A stretch of 64,000 nt of DNA from Flagellimonas okinawensis (GTDB taxonomy: Bacteria; Bacteroidota; Bacteroidia; Flavobacteriales; Flavobacteriaceae). Under the pieces are notes generated by a model, which saw only the letters and a list, made by a program, of their open reading frames with translations, was not told the origin of the DNA and ran no database searches. The position numbers and the translations under genes were made by a program. The stretch lies in contig NZ_JARFVA010000001.1 of NCBI RefSeq assembly GCF_029194005.1, positions 1,054,001 through 1,118,000 of the forward strand. Reading direction: 5' to 3'. Positions 48,194 to 56,400 of the stretch are shown here, piece by piece (the stretch's first letter is position 1; each line of letters opens with the position of its first letter).

Positions 48194-48405
48194 ACGTTTT
48201 CAGTCAATGGGCTTTTAAATTCCACTTCTATGTTCAATACCTGGAGCACGGCAAGGATGTTGCTCCAACGAACAGTCTCCTTATTTTTTTCGATATCAAA
48301 GACGGTTGTCTTACCTATACCGGCCAAATTGGCCAGTTCAAGCTGCGTCAGCCCTGCTTTCTTGCGGTGGTTTTTAACCATCAAACCTAAATCAAAATCC
48401 AACAT
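48190..48405 (-). CDS. HipB-like XRE regulator
   Basis: 71 residues. The HTH is KKAGLTQLELANLAGIGKTTVFDIEKNKETVRWSNILAVLQVL; the first gene of the three-gene operon. The ATG is at 48403-48405, only 4 bases from the first operator palindrome. It should bind DNA and augment HipS, as in HipBST. Confidence 0.88.
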   Translation of the reverse strand: MLDFDLGLMVKNHRKKAGLTQLELANLAGIGKTTVFDIEKNKETVRWSNILAVLQVLNIEVEFKSPLTENV

Positions 48406-48408
48406 TTT

Positions 48409-48568
48409 TTACCGTTTAAACAGTAAATATACGTATTTTATCAATTAAACAGTTGTTGAAAACAATTAATTTGATTATATTTACCGTTATAGCAGTAATT
48501 TCACCAATTAATATCAAGTTCTCAAGTTAAACTAGTGCAATGGCTAAATATTACCGCTAAAACAGTAA
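48409..48568. promoter_or_regulatory. Three operator-like palindromes before the HipB gene
   Basis: TTACCGTTTAAACAGTAA (48409-48426), TTACCGTTATAGCAGTAA (48481-48498), TTACCGCTAAAACAGTAA (48551-48568). They all keep TTACCG and CAGTAA, and the first is a palindrome with one mismatch. Spacings of 72 and 70 bases put them on about the same DNA face (about 7 turns). Partial copies recur nearby. Likely HipB sites giving cooperative autorepression. Confidence 0.75.
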
Positions 48569-48860
48569 TTTTACGAGATACTCATCTTTCCAAATCCTTA
48601 TTTGAAAAAATTGACTAGAGGGGAAACACTGTATAATCGCACTTCCAGCCAAAGCTTACTATTGAACAGATTATTTATACTGTTTAAATAGACAGCATTT
48701 AAAAGAACCAATATTTAGACCATATGAATTCGGTCATTTTAAATCATATTTAATTGATAATTAAATATTTAATAATAAATTAACCTATTCGGTGAGCATA
48801 AAATTTCAAATGCCTTGAAACCCCAGCAAATAAAGGGTTTCCAGCGATAGGTTCTGGTGC
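48569..48860. other. AT-rich gene-free stretch before the recombinase fragment
   Basis: With the operator zone this forms about 455 bases without a gene. A weak partial operator (TACTGTTTAAATAGAC, about 48678-48693) and a possible tmRNA-end relic (48851-48867) are the only structures noted. Confidence 0.4.
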
Positions 48861-49253
48861 CTCCGGACCAAAACAAAATCCAGATTGGGAATTCCACTAC
48901 TCCCAACAGCCTTGGCCATCATTGAAAAATATGAAGATCATCCCAAAGTAGCCAATGGAGGTTGCGTGCTTCCAGTATTAAGCAACCAGAAATCCAATGC
49001 ATATCTCAAAGAGATTGCCGACCTCTGTGCCATTAAAAAGAATTTGACGACCCATTTGGCCAGACATACTTTTGCTACAACCGTGACACTATCCAATGGC
49101 GTACCCATTGAAACTGTTGGGCAAATGCTTGGTCACAAAAATCTTCGTACGACCCAACATTATGCCAAAATCATTGATAGAAAAGTTAGCGAAGATATGG
49201 CTGTATTGAAAGAGGTTTTAGGTAAACCAGAATCGCCCTGCCTTGATTTTTAA
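48861..49253 (+). pseudogene. C-terminal fragment of a tyrosine recombinase
   Basis: About 130 codons, in frame from about 48861 (RTKTKSRLGIPLLPTALAII). It contains HLARHTFATTVTLSNG (HxxR), ETVGQMLGHKN (His) and TTQHYAK (catalytic Tyr). The N-terminal half and the first catalytic Arg are missing. Same family type as the fragment at 46190-46456, so both could be ends of one gene split by a deletion/insertion that brought the HipBST cassette. A TTG at 48885 is the only start, so it is probably not expressed. Confidence 0.8.
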
Positions 49254-49287
49254 ATCCATGAAGGACAACTATCAACCATATCCTATT

Positions 49288-51141
49288 CTATGCATTTTTC
49301 TTAATGTAGGCAGTACATGCTGCAAAATCATCGAATATTTGGTCCTCGGGAATCAAAGACGGAATCAATTTCACCCGTTCCATCATATACTTGGGTTGTA
49401 CCAAGACATGTACAAAAAGTACGGTGATACCTGCATTTTTAAGGTCGATCAATAAGTCTTCAAGGATATATAGCCCCGATTGGTCCAAATACTGCATGCG
49501 ATCCATTCTGATCACTACTGTGGAAGCAGTTTTTGGTATTTGCTTCGCCAACTGTTGAAATTCACTTGTAAAGCCAAAAAACAAAGGGCCTTTCAAATGC
49601 TTAATAAAGACCTTTTTTTTGAGGTCCTCCGGAAAATCGACTTCGTCCGCCCAACCCTTTTCTTCCAACAGAGTTTTGACATCCGATCTTTTTGCTGTTA
49701 AGTCTCCCATTTTTTTCATGAACATTAAGGAAGCGATAACCAGGCCGATGCCGACGGCATATACCAAGTTCCATATGGATGACAATACCATGACCACCAA
49801 CATGATCACTACTTCAGAACTAATTTTCAAAGGTCCGAACTTGATATCCCTCGGCAAATATGGCATTGCCCTAAGTCCTTTATAATCAATCACCCCTATA
49901 CCTACGGTCACCAGAATACCCGCAAGTACAGCTGCAGGAATCTTGGATGCCACCGGGCCCAGTGCCAACAATACGATCAGCAAGAGAATCCCGGCAATCA
50001 TACCCGACAATCTGGTCTTACCACCGGCATTGATATTGACCACGGTACGGATAGTCGCACCTGCACCGGGGATACCTCCAAAAATGGCAGCTATACTGTT
50101 ACCTATACCTTGCCCCATCAATTCCTTATTGGGCTTATGCTGTGTTTTGGTCATGTTGTCCGCGACCACGGAAGTCAACAGTGAATCTATGGCTCCTAAA
50201 AGAGCCAGGGTCAAGGCCGTGAAAATATAGGGAGTTACCGAGGTCAATTTAAATTCACTAAAGATGTCCAAATGGGGAACGGGAAAACCGCTGGGGATTT
50301 GTTGGATAGGCCTGTAATCCAATCCAAATCCATAGGCCACCCCTGAAACGACCAACAAGGCCACTAATGCACTGGGAATGGCAGTCGTAATTCTTTTAAA
50401 GCCATAGATAATCAAAATAGTGGCCAAAGCCAGGGCAAGTTCCAACCAATCTATTTGCTGTAAAGCCCTTGGCAATACCTTGATCGTACCGATGACCCCG
50501 GAAGCATCTTTATTGGCCAAGGTTTGGGCCTCTTTCAGGATATTTTCCTCAGAGACCTCCCCGGCCCTATCCAGCGTTTCTTGAAAATCTTCAAGGACCA
50601 GTATACCTTCGTTCGATTCCTCATTTAGAATATTCTTGAGGATAACCTCTTCCGCCCGAGGTCTAAATTGATCTACAAATGCGGCATCCTCCTTTGGATA
50701 ATAGCCAATGGAAGGTAACATTTGGGTGACAAGGATAATCACTCCGATGGCCGTCATAAAACCTGAAACCACGGGATATGGGATATAGCGAATGTATTTT
50801 CCAAGCCCTGCAAGGCCCAATATAATCTGTAGTAGTCCGGCCAATAGAAATACCAACAAAATGGCCGGCAATGCTTTCTCAAGATCACCATCGTTCATGG
50901 CTACGATACTGGCTACCACCACCATACTCACGGCGGTCATAGGTGCCGTGGGACCAGATATCTGGGTATTGGTACCACCAAACAAGGCGGCAAAAAAACT
51001 AATGAATATGGCACCGTACAGACCTGCACTGGGGCCCATGCCCGAGCTGACCCCAAAGGCCAGAGCCAAGGGCAGGGCCACAATGCCCGCCGTGATACCA
51101 CCAAATAAATCTCCTTTAAAATTGGAAAAAAAATGCTTCAT
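49288..51141 (-). CDS. SulP-family inorganic anion transporter with STAS domain
   Basis: 617 residues. The start MKHFFSNFKGDLFGGITAGI and the LPLALAFGVSSGMGPSAGLYGAI motif are SulP hallmarks. There are about 10-12 membrane helices to residue ~440, then a STAS domain (about 500-610, with ASTVVIRMDRMQYLDQSGLYILED). A hydrophilic insertion (about 155-215) is seen between helices. Anion (sulfate, bicarbonate or other) unresolved. First-hand neighbours are regulators of the nos region. Confidence 0.88.
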   Translation of the reverse strand: MKHFFSNFKGDLFGGITAGIVALPLALAFGVSSGMGPSAGLYGAIFISFFAALFGGTNTQISGPTAPMTAVSMVVVASIVAMNDGDLEKALPAILLVFLLAGLLQIILGLAGLGKYIRYIPYPVVSGFMTAIGVIILVTQMLPSIGYYPKEDAAFVDQFRPRAEEVILKNILNEESNEGILVLEDFQETLDRAGEVSEENILKEAQTLANKDASGVIGTIKVLPRALQQIDWLELALALATILIIYGFKRITTAIPSALVALLVVSGVAYGFGLDYRPIQQIPSGFPVPHLDIFSEFKLTSVTPYIFTALTLALLGAIDSLLTSVVADNMTKTQHKPNKELMGQGIGNSIAAIFGGIPGAGATIRTVVNINAGGKTRLSGMIAGILLLIVLLALGPVASKIPAAVLAGILVTVGIGVIDYKGLRAMPYLPRDIKFGPLKISSEVVIMLVVMVLSSIWNLVYAVGIGLVIASLMFMKKMGDLTAKRSDVKTLLEEKGWADEVDFPEDLKKKVFIKHLKGPLFFGFTSEFQQLAKQIPKTASTVVIRMDRMQYLDQSGLYILEDLLIDLKNAGITVLFVHVLVQPKYMMERVKLIPSLIPEDQIFDDFAACTAYIKKNA

Positions 51142-51242
51142 AAATATTTTGATTGTTTATCTAATGGACGAATGCCGCGGATATTTTTCCGAAGGCCTAT
51201 CCCCCGGACATTCAAATTCTTGCTATCCGCTTATCAGTCCTT

Positions 51243-51644
51243 TTATTTTGGTCTTCTGTTAAACCGTTCCAAGATCTTGGAGAACAGCAATAATTTCATT
51301 TGTGCATAGCTTTTTAAATGCCCCATATAACCATCTCGATTTTTCTCATGGGTATTGAGATAATAGGCATCACATTCCATGGTATCGCATTCGATGGCAT
51401 TCAACATGGTACGTTCGTAGCGGTACAATGTCCCCAATCGAAGTTGATTCTCCCTTTGGATCACCAAAAGCCTCTGATGCATGGAGGGATTCCCTAAAAA
51501 CCGTTTTTCCAATTGGATCAAGTACTGCAGTTCTTCATTTATCCCTTCCATGGTCTCGGTCCAATTGGTTATTTCCAATTTGTCCTTTTTACTGATAATC
51601 CGGCTTATGGATTCATGAAAGTAGGGTCTGTTCACTGATTTCAT
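51243..51644 (-). CDS. Hypothetical cytoplasmic helical protein, 133 aa
   Basis: 133 residues, helical (ETMEGINEELQYLIQLEKRF, MHQRLLVIQRENQLRLGTLY). No known motif. It overlaps the upstream Gre-like gene's stop by 4 bases, so it is tightly co-transcribed. Confidence 0.65.
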   Translation of the reverse strand: MKSVNRPYFHESISRIISKKDKLEITNWTETMEGINEELQYLIQLEKRFLGNPSMHQRLLVIQRENQLRLGTLYRYERTMLNAIECDTMECDAYYLNTHEKNRDGYMGHLKSYAQMKLLLFSKILERFNRRPK

Positions 51645-52060
51645 AATACCATATTTATGTTGATGGACTCATTTTCCTGTTCGATATGCTCAATGGTCAA
51701 TTTCTGGTTTCCCGATGGAAACTCCCATACCAAGGAATCCCCTTTGGCATAACCCATCACCGCGGCCCCCATAGGGGTCAAAATGGATATACGATTGTTC
51801 TTGACATCGCTTTTGCTGGGCAGGACCAACTTGAATTTCTTATGCCATCCATTTTCAGAGACAATGGTGACATTTGAGTTGAACCGTATGACATCCTTGG
51901 GCATATCATCCTCGTCTAAGATCTTGGCAGCCTCCAATTCACCAGCCAGCTTCCTTACAGATTTTCTCCACGTATTGTCCTGATGGTACCCAGAAAGGTT
52001 CATTAACCTTTTGAGAAGGACATATTCTTTTTTTTCAATCAACAAACTACTGTATTTCAT
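51641..52060 (-). CDS. GreA/GreB C-terminal-type (Rnk-like) protein 1
   Basis: 139 residues. N-terminal helices (MKYSSLLIEKKEYVLLKRLM), then the Gre C-terminal domain from about 80: ISILTPMGAAVMGYAKGDSLVWEFPSG. The coiled-coil Gre tip with acidic residues is absent, so it resembles Rnk rather than true Gre factors. It may bind RNA polymerase. A paralogue lies at 54392-54859. Confidence 0.75.
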   Translation of the reverse strand: MKYSSLLIEKKEYVLLKRLMNLSGYHQDNTWRKSVRKLAGELEAAKILDEDDMPKDVIRFNSNVTIVSENGWHKKFKLVLPSKSDVKNNRISILTPMGAAVMGYAKGDSLVWEFPSGNQKLTIEHIEQENESININMVL

Positions 52061-52132
52061 AGTATCAATTTTAAAGCGTTATGGGATTTTGCCGATGTAC
52101 TCCAGCCCTACCCTTGTTTTTTTATAAGTCCA

Positions 52133-53425
52133 TTATGGAAAAATCCCCCTTTGGACATAGGTATCCTCTAGTCGCTCTATGGCAATGACAAAGGCAGCCG
52201 TACGCATGTCCAGATGCTTTGTTTCTGTTTTCTGTATAACCTTATTGAACGACTCCCGCATTTTTCTTTCCAGTTTCTCCAATACTTCGTCCAAATGCCA
52301 TATTTCACCATTGCGGTTTTGCAACCATTCAAAATAACTACCTATCACACCACCAGAATTGCATAGGATATCCGGTATGATATCAATTCCACGCTTTAGT
52401 AAGATCTCCTCTGCCTGAACATCTGTTGGGCCATTGGCACCTTCGGCAATCAGGCTGGCCTTAATATGATGAGCATTGTTCACTGTGATTTGGTTACCCA
52501 AGGCCGCTGGAATACAAATGTCACAGTCCAAACCAAAGAACTCGGAATTCTCTATGGGACTTGCCCCTGCAAAGCCAGAGATACTGTCCTTATTTGCCTT
52601 TGCATAATCCAAGAGATCCTCCGGAGAAATGCCCTCATCGTTGTGGATACTTCCATAAGCGTCCTGTACGGCTGTCAGTATAGCTCCTTCTTTTTTCAGG
52701 AAATGAGCCGCCCAATAACCCACATTTCCAAATCCCTGTACAATGAATTTTTTATCCTTTAAATCAATCTTTTTATGTTGCGCCCAAAATTTTATGGTCA
52801 AGAAAACACCATAGCCCGTCGCCCGATCCCTTCCTTCGGAACCGCCGGCACCAATGGGTTTTCCCGTGACCACATGCAAGTTTTTCGAGCGTTCATTGGG
52901 AGATTTGGTAGACATATAGGTATCCAAGATCCAAGCCATGGTCTGAGGGTTGGTATTTACGTCCGGGGCAGGAATATCGAGTTCCGGTCCAATATTGTCC
53001 CCCAAAGCATAGGTAAACCTTCTCGTGATTCGCTGCAGTTCATCCTGGGAATATTTGGTGGGATCCAATTGTATCCCGCCCTTGGCCCCACCATAGGGCA
53101 AACCGGCCAAGGAAGTCTTCCAGGTCATCCACATGGCCAATGCCCTGGCAGCGTCGATATCCACTGTAGGGTGGTAACGCAATCCACCCTTATAGGGACC
53201 CAATGCATTGTTGTGCTGAACACGGTAGCCGGTAAAGATCTTTACCTCCCCATTGTCCATACGCACTGGAAAATGCACCACGAATTCACTGTTCGTCACT
53301 TCAAGGATCTTTCTAATGTTGGTGTTCAATTCAATAATATCCGCGGCATTGTTGAATTGGCGCATCACGTTGTCCAACATCCCTTGTTTTGGTTGCTTCT
53401 TTTTCGATGTTAACGTTGTTGTCAT
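52133..53425 (-). CDS. Glu/Leu/Phe/Val dehydrogenase (glutamate dehydrogenase)
   Basis: 430 residues from the ATG at 53423-53425 (MTTTLTSKKK). The frame stays open to 53479, but that longer start would overlap the small four-Cys gene. Motifs: LGPYKGGLRYHP, MTWKTSLAGLPYGGAKGGI (catalytic Lys region), DIPAPDVNT, GRDRATGYGV and the Rossmann motif QGFGNVG. Converts glutamate and 2-oxoglutarate. NAD/NADP use not determined. Confidence 0.92.
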   Translation of the reverse strand: MTTTLTSKKKQPKQGMLDNVMRQFNNAADIIELNTNIRKILEVTNSEFVVHFPVRMDNGEVKIFTGYRVQHNNALGPYKGGLRYHPTVDIDAARALAMWMTWKTSLAGLPYGGAKGGIQLDPTKYSQDELQRITRRFTYALGDNIGPELDIPAPDVNTNPQTMAWILDTYMSTKSPNERSKNLHVVTGKPIGAGGSEGRDRATGYGVFLTIKFWAQHKKIDLKDKKFIVQGFGNVGYWAAHFLKKEGAILTAVQDAYGSIHNDEGISPEDLLDYAKANKDSISGFAGASPIENSEFFGLDCDICIPAALGNQITVNNAHHIKASLIAEGANGPTDVQAEEILLKRGIDIIPDILCNSGGVIGSYFEWLQNRNGEIWHLDEVLEKLERKMRESFNKVIQKTETKHLDMRTAAFVIAIERLEDTYVQRGIFP

Positions 53426-53465
53426 ATTCAAATATTTAAGGGTACTGTGTACCTTTTTTTTATCA

Positions 53466-53639
53466 TTAATACATTTCATCCGAAACCACTATGGTAGGTT
53501 CATTACCATCATCCATATGTTGGCGATATTCGTTACATAAGTTGATATTTGATCTATTACGGCTCAAAGCGCAATACGATCGGTGCGTACAGGTGGAGCA
53601 TAAGCTCCGTACAAATTCATTCATGGGACTGTTTTTCAT
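53466..53639 (-). CDS. Small four-cysteine protein, 57 aa
   Basis: ATG at 53637-53639, TAA at 53466-53468: MKNSPMNEFVRSLCSTCTHR, SYCALSRNRSNINLCNEY and a short acidic tail. The four cysteines (residues 14, 17, 23, 35) form C-x2-C-x5-C-x11-C, a likely Zn or Fe-S site. It is too short for usual ORF listings, but its position, 20 bases after the 216-aa gene's stop and just before glutamate dehydrogenase, fits an operon gene. Family unknown. Confidence 0.55.
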   Translation of the reverse strand: MKNSPMNEFVRSLCSTCTHRSYCALSRNRSNINLCNEYRQHMDDGNEPTIVVSDEMY

Positions 53640-53658
53640 GTTTACTTTTAATTATTGA

Positions 53659-54261
53659 TCAACGAATGGGATACAGTGTTTTGATGGGCTGAAAAACCAA
53701 CATCAAAATAGACACCCCTATGACAATCATAAAGGCGATTTCCAGATTGGACAACATCTTATTGACGCTCAATGATTTTTCTGAGATCTGGGTGAGGTGT
53801 CCACTTTCTTCAATTTGAATTTCCTCAAGGGCATCCAAGGTTTTTTTGGTGCTGTGGATATGCACCAAAATTTTTGATTCGTTATCCTCCCCGTATATGC
53901 TCGATAGGCCTGCGGGACCATAAAATTGTTGACGCAAGCGCTTTAAAAAAGTTGCTTCTTCACGGGTCAGTTCGGTCGCGGCAAAATCGTCAAGGATGGC
54001 CTTGATTTGCCTATCCTGTTCATTGCTTTTTTCAATGTTTCCCGTTTCCAGCACCTCCACTTCCGTATCGTGCAGAAAATTTCTCAACTGATAGATATAG
54101 TCCTGAACGACCACACGATCGTCATGGATGGATTCAATCATTTTTTGTATCGTCGAAAAATGCCTACGGTCCACCAAATTGGATCCCAGCACCAAGAAAA
54201 AAGCCAATGCCAGTACAAACCCTACCAGTATGCGTTGTTTTAATGTCAATTTTGCGCTCAT
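53659..54261 (-). CDS. Membrane protein with periplasmic four-helix-bundle (4HB_MCP-like)
   Basis: 200 residues from the ATG at 54259-54261 (MSAKLTLKQRILVGFVLAL); a longer frame to 54309 lacks a good start. TM1 about 9-28, periplasmic helical domain (about 35-160), TM2 about 172-192. This layout is that of the sensor half of MCPs and histidine kinases, but no output domain follows. It may sense a ligand and pass on the signal by contact with a partner. Unknown function. Confidence 0.65.
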   Translation of the reverse strand: MSAKLTLKQRILVGFVLALAFFLVLGSNLVDRRHFSTIQKMIESIHDDRVVVQDYIYQLRNFLHDTEVEVLETGNIEKSNEQDRQIKAILDDFAATELTREEATFLKRLRQQFYGPAGLSSIYGEDNESKILVHIHSTKKTLDALEEIQIEESGHLTQISEKSLSVNKMLSNLEIAFMIVIGVSILMLVFQPIKTLYPIR

Positions 54262-54391
54262 ATCTTCCTTTTTTTTTAGGTACATCCTTTGTTTACAACT
54301 AGAGAACAACTACTTCCAGTATTGATCTTTCCAATGACCAATGTCAATTACACCTCCGGTTCATCAAGTGTTTCTTCCGTCGAATCCCATT

Positions 54392-54859
54392 TCAAAATAT
54401 CACTAATTCCTTCTCGGAAATCGTCAGTCCGTTCCTGGCATCAACTTGCTGGACCTTGGTCAAACGCAAGGAAACAACATCGCTTGGCACCCCAAACCTA
54501 ATAGTATCCCCTTTTGATAATCCCATCACGGTGCAGCCCAAACTGCTGAGTACTGAGACCTTGTCCCTCTCCAAATCAACTTCATCCGGTGGCACCAATT
54601 GAAAACACGCTTCGATACCCGATGAGCTGACAATCGAAACAATGGAATACAGTCGTACAATTTCGGATGGCATATTTGTTTCATTCATAATAGTGGCTTT
54701 CTGTAAATTTTCCCGCAACAAGGCCAATACATTGTCATGGGTATAATCTTCCACACCCAGTCCTCCTAGCAAGTACTTTTTAATCATCAAGAAATCATCC
54801 CTTTCCAAAACGAGGTTACCATATTTCAAAGAGTTTCTGACCATCATAAGTGTTTTCAT
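54392..54859 (-). CDS. GreA/GreB C-terminal-type (Rnk-like) protein 2
   Basis: 155 residues. The start (MKTLMMVRNSLKYGNLVLER) is a helical stretch like in the first paralogue; later VSVLSSLGCTVMGLSKGDTIRFGVPSDVVSL is the Gre/Rnk C-terminal domain. Paralogous to 51641-52060. Preceded by a sigma-54-like promoter (54925-54939). Confidence 0.75.
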   Translation of the reverse strand: MKTLMMVRNSLKYGNLVLERDDFLMIKKYLLGGLGVEDYTHDNVLALLRENLQKATIMNETNMPSEIVRLYSIVSIVSSSGIEACFQLVPPDEVDLERDKVSVLSSLGCTVMGLSKGDTIRFGVPSDVVSLRLTKVQQVDARNGLTISEKELVIF

Positions 54860-54924
54860 ATTACAGTGGTTAGGGAGGTTTTACCTCTGCCCAATCTGAC
54901 TTAAAACTATTTGGTACACTACAT

Positions 54925-54939
54925 GGCAAATGACATGCC
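54925..54939 (-). promoter_or_regulatory. Sigma-54-type promoter
   Basis: The minus strand reads GGCATGTCATTTGCC: GGCA, 7 bases, TTGC-like, with GG and GC 10 bases apart, the -24/-12 arrangement (consensus TGGCAC-N5-TTGC). The start would be 50-60 bases before the 54859 start codon. The next gene upstream encodes an NtrC-type activator. Confidence 0.6.
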
Positions 54940-54973
54940 TCAACGGACAAAAAGAAATAAACTCAATGTACAC

Positions 54974-54988
54974 CCTTGATTATCAAGG
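54974..54988. promoter_or_regulatory. Palindrome upstream of the sigma-54 promoter
   Basis: CCTTGAT-T-ATCAAGG, 7-bp perfect arms, about 65 bases upstream of the predicted start. This distance suits an upstream activator site for the NtrC-type regulator (55066-56400). Confidence 0.5.
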
Positions 54989-55065
54989 ATGAACGGGATT
55001 GAATAAAAAAGAATAAAAAATGAGTATCGGGTAATTTCTACCCACTTGGTAAGAAGTTGACCAAG

Positions 55066-56400
55066 TCAATCGAGCTTGTCCCGAAGTGTTTTTCGACTGA
55101 TCTGTAAAATCTCCGCAGCTCTGGTCTTGTTTCCTTTGGCATGGAGCAGTACCCGTTTGATATATTTTCGTTCCATGTCCCTTAAGGGTATGAACCCCTC
55201 CTCGGGAAAGTCTATATCATATTTTAAAAAGTCAGGTAAGTCTTTGACATCAATCGGTCCATCCGCCATAATAACCGCTCGTTGTACCACATTTTCAAGT
55301 TCCCTTATATTTCCCGGCCAAGGATAGCGTTCCAATATCTTTAAGGCTTCGGTATCGATTCGCAATAAACGGTCCCTATACTCCATACCGTATTTTTGGA
55401 GGAACCGATCTACAAGTAAGGAAATATCGGATTTTCGTTGGCGCAGCGGGGGTACCTTTATCTCCACAACGGTCAAACGGTAATAGAGATCCTCTCGAAA
55501 GTTTTTTTTCTTGATTTCTTCCAAGAGATCCATATTGGTGGCCGCAACAATGCGGAGATCAACCTTTTCCGAAGTTCTGGAACCCACCTTGGTAATTTCC
55601 TTTTCTTGCAATGCCCTCAATAATTTGGTCTGCACACCCAAACAGGCGGTCCCTATTTCGTCCAAAAAGAGCGTACCCCCGGATGCTGCCTGAAAAAAAC
55701 CGCTGCGGTCTTGGTCAGCACCGGTAAATGCCCCTTTGGTATATCCAAACAATTCCGCTTCTTGCAGGTTGTCCGGAATGGCCCCGCAGTTCACGGCAAT
55801 AAAGGGGCCTTTACTGTATTTTCCCGAATAATGGATGGCCCGCGCCACCAGTTCCTTACCAGTGCCGCTCTCACCATGTATCAATACCGTTGCCCGGTTA
55901 TCCTTGACCCTGTCTATAATGGAAAGTACTTGATTGAAGGCTGGGGATTCGCCCACCATGTCCTTGAACGGTAGGTTTTTCTTCTGGGATGGAACTGTTA
56001 CAAGGGATACCTGTTGCACTCTCCCCTGTTCCAATGCTCTTTCCACGGCCATTTTGAGTTCTGCTTTTGTAAAAGGCTTGGTCATATAATCCATGGCACC
56101 GGACTTGATTACTTCCAAGGCGCCGTCAACGGATGGATATCCCGTAACCACCAATTTTGGCATACTGGGATAATGTTCGTTGACATACTTCAATAATTGA
56201 ATGCCATCGACTTCCGGCATTTGAATATCCGTAATCAACAGGTCTATAGGGGTATCCTTTAATATAAACAAGGCTTCCTTAACCGATATCGCCTTAAAAA
56301 CATGGTAGTCGAACTCTTTGAGCCTTCTTGCCAACAACTCTAAGATCTTGATGTCATCATCTACGATAAGAATGTTCTCTTTGTTCAATGGCATAGGCAT
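55066..56400 (-). CDS. Sigma-54-dependent response regulator (NtrC family)
   Basis: 444 residues from the ATG at 56398-56400, which shares its A with the kinase stop (TGATG); a TTG three bases upstream is less likely. Receiver domain with LLITDIQMPEVDG (phospho-Asp), AAA+ domain with GESGTGKE (Walker A), GAFTGA (sigma-54 contact) and GGTLFLDEIG (Walker B). C-terminal Fis-type HTH: GNKTRAAEILQISRKTLRDKLD. Activates sigma-54 promoters when phosphorylated. Partner kinase directly upstream. Confidence 0.94.
   Translation of the reverse strand: MPMPLNKENILIVDDDIKILELLARRLKEFDYHVFKAISVKEALFILKDTPIDLLITDIQMPEVDGIQLLKYVNEHYPSMPKLVVTGYPSVDGALEVIKSGAMDYMTKPFTKAELKMAVERALEQGRVQQVSLVTVPSQKKNLPFKDMVGESPAFNQVLSIIDRVKDNRATVLIHGESGTGKELVARAIHYSGKYSKGPFIAVNCGAIPDNLQEAELFGYTKGAFTGADQDRSGFFQAASGGTLFLDEIGTACLGVQTKLLRALQEKEITKVGSRTSEKVDLRIVAATNMDLLEEIKKKNFREDLYYRLTVVEIKVPPLRQRKSDISLLVDRFLQKYGMEYRDRLLRIDTEALKILERYPWPGNIRELENVVQRAVIMADGPIDVKDLPDFLKYDIDFPEEGFIPLRDMERKYIKRVLLHAKGNKTRAAEILQISRKTLRDKLD

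Noticed and set aside
48409-48568. CRISPR array
   Set aside because: Three 18-bp palindromes at about 70-bp spacing are not a repeat/spacer array; they read as operators.
48885-49253. C-terminal recombinase fragment as a working gene
   Set aside because: TTG start only, N-terminal half and first catalytic Arg missing; more likely a decayed gene.
53426-53479. Longer glutamate dehydrogenase start at 53479
   Set aside because: Would overlap the 57-aa ORF and adds residues unlike the family; ATG at 53425 preferred.
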